Assembly (NCBI GenBank): GCA_046726275.1
Contig: JBKPAF010000010.1
Span: 1 to 33,602 of the forward strand
Reading direction: 5' to 3'
Origin: DASXTW01 sp046726275
Lineage (GTDB): Bacteria > Actinomycetota > UBA4738
DNA length: 33,602 nucleotides
This document shows positions 8,032 through 15,813 of the stretch, piece after piece. The translations under genes were made by a program, and so were the position numbers. The notes below the pieces were generated by a model. That model had not been told where the DNA came from. It made no database searches and was given only the letters and a program-made list of their open reading frames with translations. Numbering within the stretch: the stretch's first letter is position 1; each line of letters begins with the position of its first letter.

Positions 8032-8868
8032 TCACGGACGCTGGGATGCGGACACGGCAAGCCGTTCCGCTGCGCGGCGGGCAGGCAGGATCTCCCGGAA
8101 TCGAGATGGCAGGAGAGGCCGCAACAGCTTGACCGAGCGAAGGCTTGTCCGCAGCCGGAGTTCCTTCACCGGGCCCCACCGAACCCCGTACAGCCCGCGC
8201 AGGGGTTCGGGAAGCGTGGCGAAGGCCCACCAGGCGATCTGCCTGAGGACGGGACGCCAGGGGACCTCGGGCGGAGGGCGCCGGATCAACCGGGCCACCT
8301 TCAACGTGTCCTCGCTGACCCTGAGGGTCCCGCTGGCGATGACGGAGTCGATATAGTCGCGGAGCTCGGCCACCGTGGACGGGAACCGCTCCCGGTCCAG
8401 ACCGAGAAGCTCTGCCCCTGCCATCTGCTCCTGGTGGAATCGCTCCCGGCCTTCGTCGTCCAGATAGCCCACGGTCAGCTCCTCGAAGAGCAACTGCGAA
8501 TCGACCAGGCAGGCGTGCACCCACAGGAGAAGATCGGGATCCATAGCGTCGTAGGGGAGTCCGGTCACCGAGTCGATGCCGTGGACTTCCCGGTGCACCA
8601 GATTGATCCGGCGAGCCGCCTCGGTCGCCTCCTGGGTGCTCCCGAACGTCAACGTGAAGGTCAGTTGGAGCGTGCGCTCCATCCGTTTCCACGGGTTGCG
8701 TTCGTAGAAGCCCGTCTGGCGAGCTCCCGCCAGGACGAGCGGGTGGGCCGCCTGCATCAACAAGGCTCGGGCTCCTCCGAACAGTACGGTGGTCTCCCTG
8801 TTCACCTGCCAGGAGGCCGAGTCCGGTCCGAAGAGGCCGGCTCCTTCCCATTTGTCCGCCCGCCTCAC
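8032..8868 (-). CDS. MpaB/DUF2236 family oxygenase-like protein
   Basis: This protein of about 278 residues matches the DUF2236 (oxygenase MpaB/latex-clearing-type) family. Visible hallmarks are WQVNRETTVLFGGARALLMQAAHPLVLAG near the N-terminus, ERNPWKRMERTL, RRINLVHREVHG, and DPDLLLWVHACLVDS with a following EEL. The conserved histidines in QAAHP, LVHREVHG and WVHACL are those associated with haem b binding in characterised members. GTG at 8868 is favoured because TACAGT lies exactly 7 bases upstream and a longer frame (to 9048) would overlap the divergent NIPSNAP-like gene. The biological substrate is unknown; members include secondary-alcohol or phthiocerol-like oxidases and the rubber-cleaving Lcp. 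Confidence 0.85.
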   Translation of the reverse strand: MRRADKWEGAGLFGPDSASWQVNRETTVLFGGARALLMQAAHPLVLAGARQTGFYERNPWKRMERTLQLTFTLTFGSTQEATEAARRINLVHREVHGIDSVTGLPYDAMDPDLLLWVHACLVDSQLLFEELTVGYLDDEGRERFHQEQMAGAELLGLDRERFPSTVAELRDYIDSVIASGTLRVSEDTLKVARLIRRPPPEVPWRPVLRQIAWWAFATLPEPLRGLYGVRWGPVKELRLRTSLRSVKLLRPLLPSRFREILPARRAAERLAVSASQRP

Positions 8869-8875
8869 TCTTCCA

Positions 8876-8881
8876 ACTGTA
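8876..8881 (-). promoter_or_regulatory. -10 element TACAGT, leaderless start of MpaB-like gene
   Basis: On the minus strand TACAGT is followed by 7 bases and the GTG at 8868. No Shine-Dalgarno is seen, so transcription probably begins at the start codon. Confidence 0.45.
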
Positions 8882-8935
8882 CCGGGTGGGCTACCCTGGG
8901 CGGCCTGGAACGACCGCTTGATAAGGAGGGGAGAG

Positions 8936-9241
8936 GTGACCAAGGTCTCGCAGCTCCGCATGTACCGGATCGCGGAGGGAAAGCTGGCCGAGTTCGTGCA
9001 GCAGTGGATGGCGGGGGTCCTCCCCCTGCGCCGCAAGATGGGGTTCACCGTGGATGGCGCCTGGACCGTCCGTGGCGAGGACCGATTCGTGTGGATCGTG
9101 TCCTATGAGGGTGAGGAGTCCTTCGAGGCGAAGAACGCCGAGTACTACGAGTCACCTGAGAGGAAGGCGCTCGATCCGAATCCTGCCGACCTCATCGAAG
9201 AATCCGTGGCACTGATCATCTCTCCTGTGTGGTCTGCGTAG
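8936..9241 (+). CDS. NIPSNAP-like / dimeric alpha-beta barrel protein
   Basis: This 101-residue protein (VTKVSQLRMYRIAEGKLAEF...) shows the NIPSNAP-style pattern: a first strand QLRMYRI, a helix KLAEFVQQWMAGVLPLRRKMGF, then FTVDGAWTV and DRFVWIVSYEG strands and an E-rich helix ending in SPERKAL. Such small ferredoxin-like folds dimerise and include antibiotic-biosynthesis-type monooxygenases. GTG at 8936 has a strong AAGGAGGGG 6 bases upstream; a longer frame starting at 8789 overlaps the MpaB-like gene and is rejected. It is divergent from the MpaB-like gene. Function is unassigned; confidence that it is a real gene is high, in the family name moderate. Confidence 0.8.
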   Translation: MTKVSQLRMYRIAEGKLAEFVQQWMAGVLPLRRKMGFTVDGAWTVRGEDRFVWIVSYEGEESFEAKNAEYYESPERKALDPNPADLIEESVALIISPVWSA

Positions 9242-9253
9242 ATCGACGGTTCA

Positions 9254-9274
9254 GAAGGGGCCCAGAGGCCCTTC
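9254..9274. terminator. Hairpin between convergent NIPSNAP-like and M20 genes
   Basis: GAAGGG-G-CC pairs with GGCCCTTC around a short CAGA loop, with one bulged G. It lies 13 bases after the NIPSNAP-like stop and 6 bases from the M20 peptidase stop. Confidence 0.5.
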
Positions 9275-9279
9275 ATGAC

Positions 9280-10452
9280 CTAAGCCGACGAGGCGATGAG
9301 GCCGGCCAGCATGGCCGTCCTCGAAACGACGCTTTCCAGGTCGAGCCATTCGCCCGGAGCGTGATCGGCTCCCCCGATCGGCCCCAGGCCGTCCAGCGTG
9401 GGCACGCCCATGCCGGCCACCGGGTTTGCATCAGAGGCGCCCCCGGTCGCCGCATCGTTCACCTCGAAACCCAGCTCGGCAGCGAGCGACTTCGCCCGCT
9501 CGACCAGCCGGGCCGTCGCCTCGGTCTTCTCCATGGGAGGGAAACCGGCCTGAGCGATGATCTCCACTGAGACATCGGGCACGACGGTCTCCCTGGCTCG
9601 GCGGTCGATCTCCTCGATGGCCTCCTCGAAATCGTTGGCGGTGACCGCCCGGACGTCCACGTGGAGCTCGCAGCGCTCCGCCACCACGTTCGGCCGGGTA
9701 CCCCCCTGCATGACGCCCACGTTCACGGTGACCCCGGGCCATCGGCCGTTCAGTTCGTGCAGGGCGATGGTGGTGTGCGCGGCCTGGAGGGTGGCCGACC
9801 TTCCTCGCTCCGGCTCCACGCCGGCGTGCGCGGCCCGGCCGTGGAACACGATCCGCGTGTCCCGGACCCCCTTTCGAGACGAGACGATGTCGCCGTTCTC
9901 GCGCGCACCCTCGAGTACGAAGCAGGCAGAAACGCCGGCGGCCCGTTCCTGGATGAACGGCCCACTGAACGGGGAACCGATCTCTTCGTCCGGATTGCAG
10001 ACGTAGGTGATCGAGCCGAAACCCTCGAACCCTGCATCCTGAAGGCAGGTCACCGCATAGAACCCTTCGAGGAGGCCGCCCTTCATGTCGGAGACTCCCG
10101 GACCATAGGCCGTGCTGCCCTCGATCCGGAAGGGCCGCTCCGCCGCGGTCCCCTCCGGGAACACCGTGTCCATATGGCCGACGAGCAGCGCTCGTCCCTG
10201 CCCCCGTCCGTCCAACGTCGCTATCAGGAGATCACCGAGCTGTGGTGAGTCTCCCGCCGGCGAATGGCGGATCCGCTCCACCTGCCAGGCACGGTCCCGG
10301 AAGCGACCCTGCATGAGGTCGGCGACCTTGTTCACCCCGGCTGGGATGTAGGTGCCGCAATCGATGTTGACGGTCGCGCGCAGATCGTCGAGGTACGCGT
10401 CGTAACCGGCTTCCGCCAGCTTGCGCAGGGTCAGGGTGTCAGGGGCGGTCAC
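9280..10452 (-). CDS. M20 family metallopeptidase (carboxypeptidase G2-like)
   Basis: This 390-residue zinc peptidase resembles glutamate carboxypeptidase (CPG2/ArgE/DapE clan). Zinc and catalytic positions are visible: LLVGHMDTVFPEGT with His93 and Asp95, GPGVSDMKGG with bridging Asp122, and NPDEEIGSP with general base Glu156 and ligand Glu157. The dimerisation-domain motif FHGRAAHAGVEPERGRSA and the C-terminal GGADHAPGEW histidine complete the set. No signal peptide, so cytoplasmic. The GTG start overlaps the upstream stop as GTGA (10449-10452), so translation is coupled to the preceding unknown gene; it is the last gene of the xdhC-mocA operon. Substrate is not determined. A dipeptide or N-acyl amino acid is typical for the family; use on cyanophycin-derived dipeptides is only speculation. 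Confidence 0.92.
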   Translation of the reverse strand: MTAPDTLTLRKLAEAGYDAYLDDLRATVNIDCGTYIPAGVNKVADLMQGRFRDRAWQVERIRHSPAGDSPQLGDLLIATLDGRGQGRALLVGHMDTVFPEGTAAERPFRIEGSTAYGPGVSDMKGGLLEGFYAVTCLQDAGFEGFGSITYVCNPDEEIGSPFSGPFIQERAAGVSACFVLEGARENGDIVSSRKGVRDTRIVFHGRAAHAGVEPERGRSATLQAAHTTIALHELNGRWPGVTVNVGVMQGGTRPNVVAERCELHVDVRAVTANDFEEAIEEIDRRARETVVPDVSVEIIAQAGFPPMEKTEATARLVERAKSLAAELGFEVNDAATGGASDANPVAGMGVPTLDGLGPIGGADHAPGEWLDLESVVSRTAMLAGLIASSA

Positions 10453-11171
10453 TCCGCCGCGGCCTCGGCTCCATCCCCGGGGGCCGGTTCGGGAGGCGTT
10501 CCGGTCGGAGACTTCAGGATCCGAAGGAGCGCTTCCATCTCGTTGTCGGTGGGCCCGGCGGTCGCTCCCCGTCCGCGCGCCGCCGCCAGGACCGTCCGCA
10601 GATTGGCCTCGGCCATGTCGAGCTTGGTCTCCAGCTCCTTGACCCGTTCGAAGAGCCTGGACGCTCGTTGCTCGGCTTCGATTCGGGTCGCCCTGTTGTC
10701 CTTCACCTCGCGTCGAAGGTGTTCCGCCGACGCGGTCGCCTCTGCCGTCTCCCGGCCCATCTCGATGAAGCGTTCCACGACGGCCCGACCGAGGTCCGCG
10801 TAGGTCGGACGCCGGTCTCCGGTCGCCGCCTCCCCGCGGGCCTGGCCCTTGCGCCTGGCCTTCCGCTTCCGCGGGGCCCTCGGGACAGACTCGGGCTCTC
10901 CCGGGTCGAGAGGACGATCGTCCAGCAGCCGATACCGACCATCCTCGACCTCCAGTCGGCGCCTGGCCGCCAGAGCACGGACCGCCCTTGCTACCGCCAG
11001 TGGATTGGGCAATCCAGCTTCCTTGCCAATGTCGGCAGGCGACTTCTCAAGGAATTCGCCAGGACGCGTGGCAGCCGAAGCTACTCCGAGGAATGCGTTG
11101 GCAGCTTGGAGGCTTTGTTCGTTCACAATGATCCCCGTTCGACGGGCGAATACTGCCAGCTTGCCGAGCAA
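10449..11171 (-). CDS. Unknown protein with N-terminal helical domain and coiled coil
   Basis: I do not recognise this protein (about 240 residues from a TTG at 11171). The first 80 or so residues are helical and basic (SPADIGKEAGLPNPLAVARAVRALAARRRLEVEDGRYRL) and read like a winged-helix module. A basic Arg/Lys/Pro linker follows (PRAPRKRKARRKGQARGE), then a long heptad-like helix (about 165-215: HLRREVKDNRATRIEAEQRASRLFERVKELETKLDMAEANL) and a Pro/Glu/Ala tail. The start is uncertain: the frame stays open to 11330, inside mocA, and no clear ribosome binding site is seen. It starts just within the end of the mocA-like gene and overlaps the M20 gene by 4 bases, so it is an operon member. A DNA-binding or scaffold role is possible but inferred. 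Confidence 0.65.
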   Translation of the reverse strand: MLGKLAVFARRTGIIVNEQSLQAANAFLGVASAATRPGEFLEKSPADIGKEAGLPNPLAVARAVRALAARRRLEVEDGRYRLLDDRPLDPGEPESVPRAPRKRKARRKGQARGEAATGDRRPTYADLGRAVVERFIEMGRETAEATASAEHLRREVKDNRATRIEAEQRASRLFERVKELETKLDMAEANLRTVLAAARGRGATAGPTDNEMEALLRILKSPTGTPPEPAPGDGAEAAAE

Positions 11172-11196
11172 CCCGTCAAGGTCAAGGGCGACCCCG

Positions 11197-11817
11197 TCAC
11201 ACGCCTTCGAAGTCGGCGCGGAGCGTCGCGAAGTCCTCCTCGGTGTCGATGTCCAGCGGTGGCGGGCCTCCCACTTCGACCACCCTTCGCCACTCTCGGT
11301 GAGCGGCAAGGATGCCGCGGGCGCCTTCATCTCCCTTCACACGCTCGAGCTGCGGCCACAAGGAACGGTCGAACAGGACGGGATGGCCCGGCACCCCTCT
11401 ATACCCGGCCTGGACGGCCGGAGCCGTGCCCCCGCGCCACGCCTCGATCACCATCGCCACGGCGGCGGCCCGGACGCCGGGCTGATCTCCCAGAAGGATC
11501 AGGGCCGCGTGCGATCGATCGCTGGCTGCCCGGAGCCCCGCTCGAAGCGACGTGGACTGGCCGGAGGCGTACTCATCGTTGATGGAGACTCGGGTGCGTC
11601 CGGTTGTGGGCACCGCGCGGAGGACCTCCTGCACCTGGTGACCCAATACGACGACGATCTCGTCGACCTCAGTGGACTCGAGCGTGTCGATCACGTGCCG
11701 GAGGACGGGCTTTCCAGCAAGGGGCAGCAGCTGCTTGGGCCTTCCCAACCGCGATGACGTGCCGGCGGCGAGGACGATCCCGGTGACGAATTCGCGGGTG
11801 GGATGCGTGGCCGCCAT
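11197..11817 (-). CDS. MocA/MobA-like molybdopterin nucleotidyltransferase
   Basis: This 206-residue protein has the NTP-transferase signature GIVLAAGTSSRLGRPKQLLPL (13-33), with the G-x-G-T/S-x-x-R-x-G...PK pattern that binds the nucleotide triphosphate. Further motifs are LLGDQPGVR for metal/phosphate contact and VLFDRSLWPQL...GDEGARGIL, which is typical of the MocA/CoxE-like family that adds CMP to molybdopterin for xanthine-dehydrogenase-type enzymes. ATG at 11817 is 32 bases after the xdhC stop; the longer frame to 11976 would lie inside xdhC. Pairing with xdhC supports a cofactor-maturation role. Whether it uses CTP or GTP cannot be read directly; the context favours CTP. Alternative: generic sugar/alditol nucleotidyltransferase. 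Confidence 0.85.
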   Translation of the reverse strand: MAATHPTREFVTGIVLAAGTSSRLGRPKQLLPLAGKPVLRHVIDTLESTEVDEIVVVLGHQVQEVLRAVPTTGRTRVSINDEYASGQSTSLRAGLRAASDRSHAALILLGDQPGVRAAAVAMVIEAWRGGTAPAVQAGYRGVPGHPVLFDRSLWPQLERVKGDEGARGILAAHREWRRVVEVGGPPPLDIDTEEDFATLRADFEGV

Positions 11818-11849
11818 CACCCGGTTGCAGGGTTTTTCCCGGCGCCCCG

Positions 11850-12995
11850 TCAGGCCGTCCCGGGTCCGACGGCCTGTTGCTCTCTTGGACGCTCGTGGAT
11901 GGGCCCTGCCCGGTCCCTGAGAGACCCGCCCGGCCGTCGATTCCAGACGGCCATGATCTCCGCGACGATGGCCCATGCCACCTCGTCCGGCCCGTCCCCG
12001 CCGAGGTCCAGGCCCGCCGGACCGTGGACGACCTCGAGGCCGGCCGGGTCGGGTTCGAAACCCTCGCGCTTCAACTCGGCCAGCACGCGGTCGAGCCGGG
12101 CAGACGGCCCGAGCATCCCCAGGTAGCGAACCTTGGTTCCGAGGAACGAACGGAGGTAGTCCTTGTCTCTCAGGAAGTTGTGGCTCATGACCACAACGAA
12201 GGTCCGGTCATCGATCCCGGCCTGCTGGGCTGCTTCGATGGGCTCGGTCTTCACGAATCGAACGGCCTCGGGGAACCTGTGCGGCTTGAGAAACGCTTCG
12301 CGGTCGTCGAGCACCTCCACCCGCCAGCCCAGACCGCCTGCGGAGCGGACCAGGGCGATGGCGTCGTGTCCGGCTCCGCACACCAGCAATCGAATCGGCG
12401 GCGCCAGCACCTCGATGAAGACGCGAACACCGTCATCCAAGTCGATCGTGCGGGACCGTTCGTCATCCAGCGCTCCCACTGCAGCCTGGACGATGCGCTC
12501 CTCGATGGCCTCGTCCCCGAGCCGCCCATCGAACGTGCCATCTGGGTTGATCACCATGCGGGAACCGAGCCTCAGACCCTTTTCGTCGCTTGCCTCGATC
12601 AGCGTGGCCAGAGCCACCCGCCGACGCTCGTCGACCGCTCTGCGGACGGCCTCTGCGGTCTCGAAGGCCCCCTCTGCCGGCTCCACGAAGACGTCGATCA
12701 CGCCGTTGCAACCCAGACCCCAACCCCACACCACCTCGTCGTCGGCGGTGAGGTCGAAGTGCAGGAGCCGAGGGCCGCCTTGTTCCATCACCTCTTTGGC
12801 CACTTCTCGGACGTCCCCTTCGAGGCAGCCTCCGCTGATGGTGCCCACCAGCTTCCCGTTCTCATGGATCAGGAGACGGGCACCCTCCCGTCGATATGTC
12901 GATCCAGCCACCCCGACGATCGTGGCGAGCGCCATCCGCTCGCCTCGGGCCCGGCCCGACTCGATCGCGCGGAGAACCTCCTGCAGCTCGCTCAT
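11850..12995 (-). CDS. xdhC: XdhC/CoxI family molybdenum cofactor insertion protein
   Basis: This 381-residue protein belongs to the XdhC/CoxI family, which binds molybdopterin cofactor, aids its sulfuration and delivers it to xanthine dehydrogenase, CO dehydrogenase or related enzymes. The N-terminal domain has GVAGSTYRREGARLLI and GTISGGCLEGDV (51-62), the invariant family motif with Cys57. A Rossmann domain follows from about residue 205 (RLLVCGAGHDAIALVRSAGGLGWRVEVLDDR). SHNFLRDKDYLRSFL and YLGMLGPSARLDRVL are the XdhC C-terminal motifs. The extreme C-terminus is Arg/Pro rich and may be irregular. ATG at 12995 has TACCCT 8 bases upstream. No large-subunit molybdenum hydroxylase gene is in the window, so the client enzyme is elsewhere. 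Confidence 0.93.
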   Translation of the reverse strand: MSELQEVLRAIESGRARGERMALATIVGVAGSTYRREGARLLIHENGKLVGTISGGCLEGDVREVAKEVMEQGGPRLLHFDLTADDEVVWGWGLGCNGVIDVFVEPAEGAFETAEAVRRAVDERRRVALATLIEASDEKGLRLGSRMVINPDGTFDGRLGDEAIEERIVQAAVGALDDERSRTIDLDDGVRVFIEVLAPPIRLLVCGAGHDAIALVRSAGGLGWRVEVLDDREAFLKPHRFPEAVRFVKTEPIEAAQQAGIDDRTFVVVMSHNFLRDKDYLRSFLGTKVRYLGMLGPSARLDRVLAELKREGFEPDPAGLEVVHGPAGLDLGGDGPDEVAWAIVAEIMAVWNRRPGGSLRDRAGPIHERPREQQAVGPGTA

Positions 12996-13003
12996 CCCCG
13001 CCT

Positions 13004-13009
13004 AGGGTA
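13004..13009 (-). promoter_or_regulatory. -10 element TACCCT for the xdhC operon
   Basis: On the minus strand TACCCT is followed by 8 bases and the xdhC ATG. The intervening AGGCGGGG gives only weak ribosome-binding potential, so transcription probably starts near the codon. Confidence 0.4.
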
Positions 13010-13090
13010 CCGCCGTGGGCCCCTTCGCCTCTCCTCCTCGAGGACCCGCCTCGCTTCGCTCGTTGCTGCTACCCCCCCTGGACCCCCCGT

Positions 13091-13096
13091 TATCCT
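13091..13096 (+). promoter_or_regulatory. -10 element TATCCT, leaderless start of Mur-ligase-like gene
   Basis: TATCCT is followed by six bases (TCGATC) and the ATG at 13103, placing the likely transcription start on the start codon. No Shine-Dalgarno is present. Confidence 0.5.
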
Positions 13097-13102
13097 TCGA
13101 TC

Positions 13103-14836
13103 ATGGGAACGGGGAAGGGGGTTCAGCTGCTCGAGCTTCGGGTGCTGGACGGCCCCAACCTGTACTTCACGCGTCCGGCCATCAAGCTCACCCTGGCCGT
13201 GCCTGCGTGGCTCGAGCTCGAGGAATCACGGGCGGTCTCGGTGGCCGCCTCGATCGGTCTTCGAAGCGCCGGCGGGGAGTCACCCTCGGCGAGGATCCGA
13301 CCGGGTGCCCCCAATACGCAGTACCGGCTGCGTTTCGTCGCCAGGGTGGCGGCCCACGTCACCCGTTCACTGGCCTCGGCCGCGAAGGCCTCCCTCGCGG
13401 TCCGGTCTCGCGCGTCGGGCGACGGTACGGTCGTCGTGGCGTACCCCTGGCGCAACCGGAGCTCGGCCGAAGCCCTGGGAAGGGAGGTGGCGGACCTGCT
13501 CGACGCGGTTCCCGGTACCCGGCGGTCCTTGGGGCGCATGCTCGCGGAGGCGGCCCGGCGCCTCGAGGAGACGGAACTTGGCCCGGCGCCCTCGGTCCCC
13601 GACCCGAAGATCCCCGTCATCGCGGTGACGGGGACGAACGGCAAGACGACGACCGTTCGCGCCCTCGCTCACGTGGTCCAGGCGGCAGGGCTCAACGTGT
13701 CCTACTCGTCCACCGACGGCGTGTACTTCAACGGCCGCCTCGTCGAGGAGGGTGACTACTCGGGATTCGGCGGGGCGGCTCGTGCCCTGTCGCAGCCCGG
13801 CGTGGACGTCTCCGTACTCGAGACCGCTCGGGGAGGGATCCTCCTTCGCGGGATCGGCACGATGCACAACTCGGTGGCAGTGGTCACGAACGTCTCCGCC
13901 GACCATCTGGGCCTCCACGGGATCGTCTCTCTGGACCAGCTCGCCGAGGTGAAGTCCACCATCACCCGGATCACGCATCCGGATGGGTGGGACGTCCTCA
14001 ACGCCGACGATCCCAGGGTCCTGGCCATGCGGCGGGCCATCCGGGGGAGGCCATGGGTCTTCTCCCTAGACCCCGATCACCCGGCGGTCCGGGGCACGGT
14101 CGCCGAGGGTGGCCGGGCGACGACCGTGATCGACGGACAGCTCACCTACCTGTCTTCGGGGATGCGATCACACCCTCTGCTGCCGCTGGAAGACGTCCCC
14201 CTGACACTTGCCGGGATCTCCACGCACAATACGCACAACGCGATGGCCGTCGCTTCGGCCGCTCTGGGAATCGGGCTGCCCGAGGAAGCGGTGGTGGAGG
14301 GACTGAGGACCTTCGTCCTGGACCCGGAGAGCAACCCCGGTCGGACGAACCTGTTCGAGGTGGACGATCGGGTCGCCGTCAGCGACTACGCGCACAACGA
14401 GGCGGGGATGGCGGGGCTCATCGAGACGTGCCGGGGCCTTCGTCGACCCGGGAACGATATCTGGCTGACGTTTGCGTCCGCGGGAGACCGGACCGACGAG
14501 ATCATGCACGGGATGGGCTATCTCGCGGCCCGCGGTGCAGACCACATCGCCATCGCCGAGCTGCTCCCGTATCTCAGAGGAAGACAGCGCGAAGACGTCG
14601 TGCAGCGACTGAAGGCGGGCGCCATCGACGGAGGAGCCGCGGATGTCCCGATCTTCCAGGACGAAGTCAGCGCCCTGAAGTGGATGCTGGATTCCTCGCG
14701 CGCCGAGGACGTCGTCGCCGTCACCGCGCTCTCCCAGCGCCACGAGATCTCTGCGTTGCTGATGGAGCGAGGGGGCGTTCGCATGGGGCCAGACCGGGTC
14801 CGCCAGCTCGTGCGCCGAGCCAAAGCACTGCGCTGA
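13103..14836 (+). CDS. Cyanophycin-synthetase-like Mur ligase lacking the ATP-grasp domain
   Basis: This 577-residue protein has two of the three CphA modules. Residues 8-140 resemble the CphA N domain: LLELRVLDGPNLYFTRPAIKL aligns with ILESRVFRGPNFWSYEPCIRL of the CphA in this window, and VARVAAHVTRSLAS with LGHVAEHVALEL. Residues about 165-570 are a Mur ligase: GTNGKTTT P-loop (177-184, Lys181), TNVSADHLGLHG (262-273), LNADD, the canonical THNTHNA motif and SDYAHNEAG (427-435). The roughly 300-residue ATP-grasp domain, which adds Asp to the backbone in CphA, is absent. Where CphA has REDKNSRGR, this protein has AELLPYLRGR (485-494), so the acidic/lysine part is not kept and the substrate may differ. 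It probably ligates an amino acid or peptide using ATP. ATG at 13103 is supported by TATCCT six bases upstream. Divergent from xdhC. Confidence 0.85.
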   Translation: MGTGKGVQLLELRVLDGPNLYFTRPAIKLTLAVPAWLELEESRAVSVAASIGLRSAGGESPSARIRPGAPNTQYRLRFVARVAAHVTRSLASAAKASLAVRSRASGDGTVVVAYPWRNRSSAEALGREVADLLDAVPGTRRSLGRMLAEAARRLEETELGPAPSVPDPKIPVIAVTGTNGKTTTVRALAHVVQAAGLNVSYSSTDGVYFNGRLVEEGDYSGFGGAARALSQPGVDVSVLETARGGILLRGIGTMHNSVAVVTNVSADHLGLHGIVSLDQLAEVKSTITRITHPDGWDVLNADDPRVLAMRRAIRGRPWVFSLDPDHPAVRGTVAEGGRATTVIDGQLTYLSSGMRSHPLLPLEDVPLTLAGISTHNTHNAMAVASAALGIGLPEEAVVEGLRTFVLDPESNPGRTNLFEVDDRVAVSDYAHNEAGMAGLIETCRGLRRPGNDIWLTFASAGDRTDEIMHGMGYLAARGADHIAIAELLPYLRGRQREDVVQRLKAGAIDGGAADVPIFQDEVSALKWMLDSSRAEDVVAVTALSQRHEISALLMERGGVRMGPDRVRQLVRRAKALR

Positions 14837-14910
14837 TCCGACCCGATCCTCGGGAACGCACCCTGCGGATGCCTCGTCCAACGTACAACCAAAGCAAAGG
14901 GAGGTCCCCC

Positions 14911-15813
14911 TTGAGCATCCGGAGGAAACTCGGGTTCGCGCTCATCTCGTTCCTTGCCGTCGCTGCGATGATCGGGGCCGCGTGTGGTTACGGTACCGAG
15001 CCAGCAGCGGGCGGGGTTCAATCCGACACGGGAGGCGCGGTCGGGGAACCAACTCCGGCCCCGGCGTTCGGCCCCGCGGACGAGGCACCGGCCGTCCTCC
15101 GAGAGTTCCAGCTCCCCGGGATCAGCCAGCGGATCATCAAAACGGCGACCCTGACCATCCACGTCAGGAAGGACACCTTCGACCAAAGGTTCCAGCAGGC
15201 GGCCATGGTGGCCAGCAGTCACGGGGGGTTCATCTCCTCTTCCAGGACCACCGAGGGCAGCCGTCTGTCCGGTGTCCTGATCATCCGCGTGCCGTCCCCG
15301 CAGTTCGAGCTGGCCATGGGCGAGCTGAAGGCTCTGGGGAAGGTCAGAGGTGAGCGGATCTCGGGTGAAGACGTGACCGCCCAGTTCGTTGATCTCGAGG
15401 CCCGGCTGCGCAATTGGGAGGCTCAGGAGAGCGTCCTCCTCCGACTGATGGGTCGGTCGAAGACGATCGAGGACAGCTTGAAGGTCCAGCGGACTCTCCA
15501 GGAGGTTCAGCTCGCCATCGAGGAGATCCGCGGGCGGCTCCGGGTCCTGTCTGATCAAACCGACCTGTCGACCATCACGCTTTCGATGGCCGAGTCGCCA
15601 ACCGCAGCACCGAAGCAGAAGGAGGACCTCACGTTCGTGCGTGCCTGGCACCAGGCCATCCACGCCATTGCCGCCGTCCTCGCGGCTGTGGTGATCGGTC
15701 TCGGGTACGTACTCCCGATCGCGCTCGTCGCGCTGGCCCTGCTGGTTCTGTGGCTCGGCGTGCGCCGCCTCCGACCGAGGATGGCCGGAGGCACGCCCTC
15801 AGGTTCCGCTTAG
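14911..15813 (+). CDS. DUF4349 lipoprotein
   Basis: This 300-residue protein matches DUF4349: a lipoprotein-type signal with candidate lipidated Cys25 (MIGAACGYG), a low-complexity linker, then RIIKTATLTIHVRKDTFDQRFQQAAMVASSHGGFI..., the RVPSPQFELAMGELKALGKV strand-helix, and a coiled-coil stretch (DLEARLRNWEAQESVLLRLM and KTIEDSLKVQRTLQEVQLAIEEIRGRL) ending in STITLSM. One or two C-terminal membrane helices (about 245-290) and a basic tail follow, so both ends are probably membrane associated. TTG at 14911 is used because GGGAGG (14899-14904) is 6 bases upstream; the frame upstream is open but lies over the Mur-ligase-like gene. The stop overlaps the convergent kinase stop by 4 bases. The family has no established biochemical role. 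Confidence 0.85.
   Translation: MSIRRKLGFALISFLAVAAMIGAACGYGTEPAAGGVQSDTGGAVGEPTPAPAFGPADEAPAVLREFQLPGISQRIIKTATLTIHVRKDTFDQRFQQAAMVASSHGGFISSSRTTEGSRLSGVLIIRVPSPQFELAMGELKALGKVRGERISGEDVTAQFVDLEARLRNWEAQESVLLRLMGRSKTIEDSLKVQRTLQEVQLAIEEIRGRLRVLSDQTDLSTITLSMAESPTAAPKQKEDLTFVRAWHQAIHAIAAVLAAVVIGLGYVLPIALVALALLVLWLGVRRLRPRMAGGTPSGSA

Noticed and set aside
8789..8935. N-terminal extension of the NIPSNAP-like protein from 8789
   Set aside because: It overlaps the MpaB-like gene start, has no ribosome binding site, and GTG 8936 has a strong Shine-Dalgarno.
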